Under the pieces are notes generated by a model, which saw only the letters and a program-made list of their open reading frames with translations, ran no database searches and was not told the DNA's origin. A stretch of 8,504 bases of DNA from NCBI GenBank assembly GCA_937880835.1, contig CALGRN010000277.1:1-8504 (forward strand). The letters are read 5' to 3'. How positions within the stretch are numbered: the stretch's first letter is position 1; each line of letters opens with the position of its first letter. Both the position numbers and the translations under genes were made by a program. Positions 6,788-8,504 of the stretch are shown piece by piece. The DNA comes from an uncultured Prevotella sp. Lineage in GTDB: Bacteria > Bacteroidota > Bacteroidia > Bacteroidales > Bacteroidaceae.

Positions 6788-6919
6788 TACAGTTTGCAAA
6801 TCTCTGACATTCAACAAGATACGATAACGGCGTCTTTTGTGTAAATGCAATTTACTGAAAACATGCCGACAGATGGATAAAGAGTGTGTCATAATGATGT
6901 TTCCATACCTGCGTCGGAG

Positions 6920-6944
6920 AGCCGCACGGCTTCTTTAATGCCGT
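6920..6944. promoter_or_regulatory. two overlapping, mutually exclusive short hairpins
   Basis: AGCCG (6920-6924) can pair with CGGCT (6927-6931) across a CA dinucleotide, while ACGGC (6926-6930) can pair with GCCGT (6940-6944) across the 9-nt loop TTCTTTAAT. Both use the central CGGC, so only one can form at a time. The first has a loop too tight to form fully as RNA. The site lies about 65 nt upstream of the predicted transcription start of the DUF1599 gene, so it is not in that leader. It could matter in an unmapped transcript, or be a remnant of a repeated element. No riboswitch class is recognised. Confidence 0.3.
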
Positions 6945-6984
6945 CTGCAATAACACGCCACGCCCCAACTCCTTATTAAGTATA

Positions 6985-7016
6985 TTTGGTTATTTCAACT
7001 GAAATTACTAAATTTG
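6985..7016 (+). promoter_or_regulatory. Bacteroidota-type promoter for the DUF1599 gene
   Basis: TTTG at 6985-6988 is followed after exactly 20 nt by TAAATTTG at 7009-7016, matching the -33/-7 consensus TTTG-N20-TAnnTTTG. Transcription would start near 7022, about 18 nt before the ATG at 7040. This decides the gene start, because an alternative ATG at 6986 in the same frame would lie inside the promoter. The -33 TTTG is itself the end of TATATTTG (6981-6988), but no -33 element lies upstream of that. Confidence 0.75.
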
Positions 7017-7039
7017 CATCCGAATATATTTTAAAAGAC

Positions 7040-7582
7040 ATGTCAAAAACAAATACAGAGGAACAGTTCAGGAGCGTAATGCAGGAATGCCGCGCGCTGT
7101 TTGAAAGCAAACTACACGATTACAACGCATCTTGGCGCATACTTCGTCCGTCTTCTCTCACCGACCAACTGTTCATAAAAGCCAAGCGAATACGTTCTCT
7201 TGAATTGAAGAAAGAATCGTTGGTGGGCGAAGGAATACGCCCCGAGTTCATCGCTTTGATAAACTACGGCATCATCGGACTTATACAGTTGGAATGCGGT
7301 TTTGCTGATGAGATTGACATGTCGGGCAGCAAAGCTCTCGCATTATACGACAAATACTCGAAAGAAAGTTTGGAGCTTATGCTCAGAAAAAATCACGATT
7401 ACGACGAGGCTTGGCGTTCAATGCGCGTCAGCAGTTATACCGATTTCATACTGACGAAGATACAACGCGTGAAAGAAATAGAGTCGAACAACGGCGAGAC
7501 GCTTGTTTCGGAAGGTATAGACGCCAACTATATGGACATAATAAATTATGCCGTGTTCGGCGCAATAAAGCTGAAAGAATAA
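7040..7582 (+). CDS. DUF1599 (Nmad1-like) domain protein with duplicated domain
   Basis: The 180-residue soluble protein consists of two copies of one domain. In the first half, HDYNASWRILRPSSLTDQ (26-43), KAKRIRSLE (47-55), LVGEGIRPEF (61-70) and INYGIIGLIQLE (74-85) appear in order. In the second half the counterparts are HDYDEAWRSMRVSSYTDF (119-136), KIQRVKEIE (140-148), LVSEGIDANY (155-164) and INYAVFGAIKLKE (168-180). This matches my memory of the DUF1599 family, also called nucleotide-modification-associated domain 1, whose biochemical activity is not established to my knowledge. No signal peptide or membrane helix is seen. Start 7040 (MSKTNTEEQF) is preferred over 6986 because of the promoter. 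It precedes the BT_3928-like gene, a pairing I recall as conserved in Bacteroidales, ahead of tpiA. Confidence 0.87.
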   Translation: MSKTNTEEQFRSVMQECRALFESKLHDYNASWRILRPSSLTDQLFIKAKRIRSLELKKESLVGEGIRPEFIALINYGIIGLIQLECGFADEIDMSGSKALALYDKYSKESLELMLRKNHDYDEAWRSMRVSSYTDFILTKIQRVKEIESNNGETLVSEGIDANYMDIINYAVFGAIKLKE

Positions 7583-7646
7583 CGACAACAACATGCACTG
7601 CCGGCAGCAGGTATAAGACATGACCGTCGGCAGCACATTGCACATC

Positions 7647-8504
7647 ATGCATTATATAAAGATCATAGCGATAAACCTGTGCCGCATCTTAATGGCAGTT
7701 GTCTTCATATTCTCCGGATATGTAAAGGCAATCGACCCTCTCGGCACACAATACAAGATAAAGGATTATCTTGCAGCTTTGTCTTTGAGCATAACAGTGC
7801 CCGACTGGATAACTCTCGGCATGTCGGTATTGCTGTCTTCGATGGAATTCTGCATAGGAATATTCCTGCTGTTTGCCATAAGGCGACGCCTGACATCTAA
7901 ACTGTCACTCGTCTTCATGGCTGCAATGACCGCAATAACGATATGGCTCGTAACAGCAAATCCGGTGAAAGACTGCGGTTGTTTCGGCGATGCCGTAACG
8001 CTTACCAATGCCGAGACTCTGGCAAAGAATGTCATCCTGCTGCTGTTTGCAGTGGTGTTATGGCTTCAACCGCTGCAAATGGTGCGCTTCATATCAAAGT
8101 CCAATCAGTGGATAGTTATCAACTACACCATAATATTCATTGTTGTTTCGTGCGTGTGGAGCTTGTACAGCCTTCCGCAATTCGACTTCCGACCTTATCA
8201 TATAGGTGCGGACATACGCAAAGGAATGGAAATTCCCGCGAATGCAAAGCAACCTGAGTTTGAAACAACGTTCATATTGTCAAAAAACGGAGTTGAAAAA
8301 GAATTTACGCTCGACAACTATCCCGACTCAACATGGACGTTCGTTGACAGCAAAACCGTACAGACGGAAGAAGGATATGTGCCTCCCATTCACGACTTTT
8401 CAATACAGCTGATGGATAGCGGAGAAGATATTACGGAGCAGATCGTAAACGATAAGGGATATAATTTCCTGCTTATCGCACCGCATTTGGAACAAGCCGA
8501 CGAT
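7647..8504 (+). CDS. BT_3928-like DoxX/MauE-family membrane protein, 3' end outside window
   Basis: The frame is open from ATG 7647 to the last base (286 codons, no stop). About five membrane helices are visible (near residues 8-28, 55-77, 84-103, 126-141 and 156-173). They are followed by a hydrophilic domain, which by analogy should lie on the periplasmic side. Family marks are VFIFSGYVKAIDPLGTQYKI (19-38) and NPVKDCGCFGDAVTLT (105-120), the CGCFGD motif of the MauE/DoxX-like group, with C110 and C112 forming a C-x-C pair. MauE-type proteins are linked to disulfide formation in their partners, but a role here is inference. An in-frame ATG at 7620 would add nine residues; 7647 fits a normal N-terminus just before the first helix. 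The gene starts 64 nt after the DUF1599 stop and is probably cotranscribed with it. The C-terminal domain is incomplete. Confidence 0.85.
   Translation, partial: MHYIKIIAINLCRILMAVVFIFSGYVKAIDPLGTQYKIKDYLAALSLSITVPDWITLGMSVLLSSMEFCIGIFLLFAIRRRLTSKLSLVFMAAMTAITIWLVTANPVKDCGCFGDAVTLTNAETLAKNVILLLFAVVLWLQPLQMVRFISKSNQWIVINYTIIFIVVSCVWSLYSLPQFDFRPYHIGADIRKGMEIPANAKQPEFETTFILSKNGVEKEFTLDNYPDSTWTFVDSKTVQTEEGYVPPIHDFSIQLMDSGEDITEQIVNDKGYNFLLIAPHLEQADD

Larger units (their letters stand above)
6596..6984. other. 389-nt divergent intergenic region between the two promoters
   Basis: No convincing gene is seen between the men promoter and the promoter of the DUF1599 gene. The left part (6596-6698) is AT-rich without clear structure. 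An 89-bp palindromic repeat occupies 6699-6787. The right part (6788-6984) includes a GC-richer stretch (about 6911-6972) with two overlapping inverted repeats. Short open frames on the minus strand, such as 6892-6701, run through the repeat and look like by-products of it. The spacing is unusually long for an otherwise compact window. Confidence 0.6.

Noticed and set aside
6701..6892. Minus-strand open frame of 63 codons covering the second repeat
   Set aside because: Its C-terminal third is simply the translation of the 89-bp repeat, it lacks a start context or promoter, and its composition is unlike a protein. It is best explained as a by-product of the repeat.
6981..6988. TATATTTG as a second, upstream -7 box
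   Set aside because: There is no TTTG-like -33 element about 20 nt upstream. The match is better explained as the -33 TTTG of the promoter ending at 7016.
6986..7039. Upstream in-frame ATG at 6986 as start of the DUF1599 protein
   Set aside because: It would fall within the TTTG-N20-TAAATTTG promoter and adds 18 residues with no counterpart in the domain repeat.
7602..7635. CGGCAGCA direct repeat (7602-7609 and 7628-7635) between DUF1599 and the BT_3928-like gene
   Set aside because: Two 8-bp copies in a short gap are too little to distinguish from chance, and no operator or riboswitch is recognised.

Overview
The window looks like chromosomal DNA of a Prevotella-type Bacteroidota. Three things point that way. 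The menaquinone genes run in the order thioesterase-menF-menD-menB-menC. They are followed by the pair 'DUF1599 protein then BT_3928-like DoxX/MauE membrane protein', which from memory is a Bacteroidales arrangement. The two clearest promoters have the Bacteroidota -33/-7 form (TTTG or CTTG, 20 nt, TAnnTTTG), and no gene start has a strong Shine-Dalgarno sequence. Codon use is rich in ATA (Ile) and TCG (Ser) throughout.

Layout. Positions 1-109 (+) hold the last 35 codons of a protein whose tail resembles the C-terminus of SpoIVB, the S55 sporulation peptidase of Firmicutes, which is unexpected here. It is followed after 25 nt by an EamA/DMT-family exporter (135-1061, +). A convergent intergenic region (1062-1336) carries an 89-bp palindromic repeat. 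From 6524 down to 1337 on the minus strand runs a five-gene menaquinone unit: hotdog thioesterase, menF, menD, menB, menC. A divergent intergenic region (6525-7039) contains promoters firing both ways, a second 89-bp copy of the repeat and a structured block. Then come, on the plus strand, a DUF1599/Nmad1-like protein (7040-7582) and a BT_3928-like membrane protein that runs off the window end (7647-8504).

How the genes work together. MenF makes isochorismate from chorismate, MenD adds the succinyl semialdehyde unit from 2-oxoglutarate, MenC dehydrates the ring to o-succinylbenzoate, and MenB cyclises OSB-CoA to DHNA-CoA. The hotdog protein, aligned with E. coli YdiI/EntH, is the obvious candidate to release DHNA from DHNA-CoA. 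menE (OSB-CoA ligase), menH, menA and the methyltransferase are not in the window. The thioesterase and menF overlap by one base (TAATG), so they are probably translationally coupled.

Most of the window is ordinary core metabolism. The parts that merit attention are the SpoIVB-like tail, the two equal-length modular repeats that differ by an exact inversion of an internal 17-bp module, the structured block between 6788 and 6984, and the His-to-Ser change in the thioesterase active-site motif. I see no defence system, CRISPR array, insertion sequence, tRNA or rRNA.
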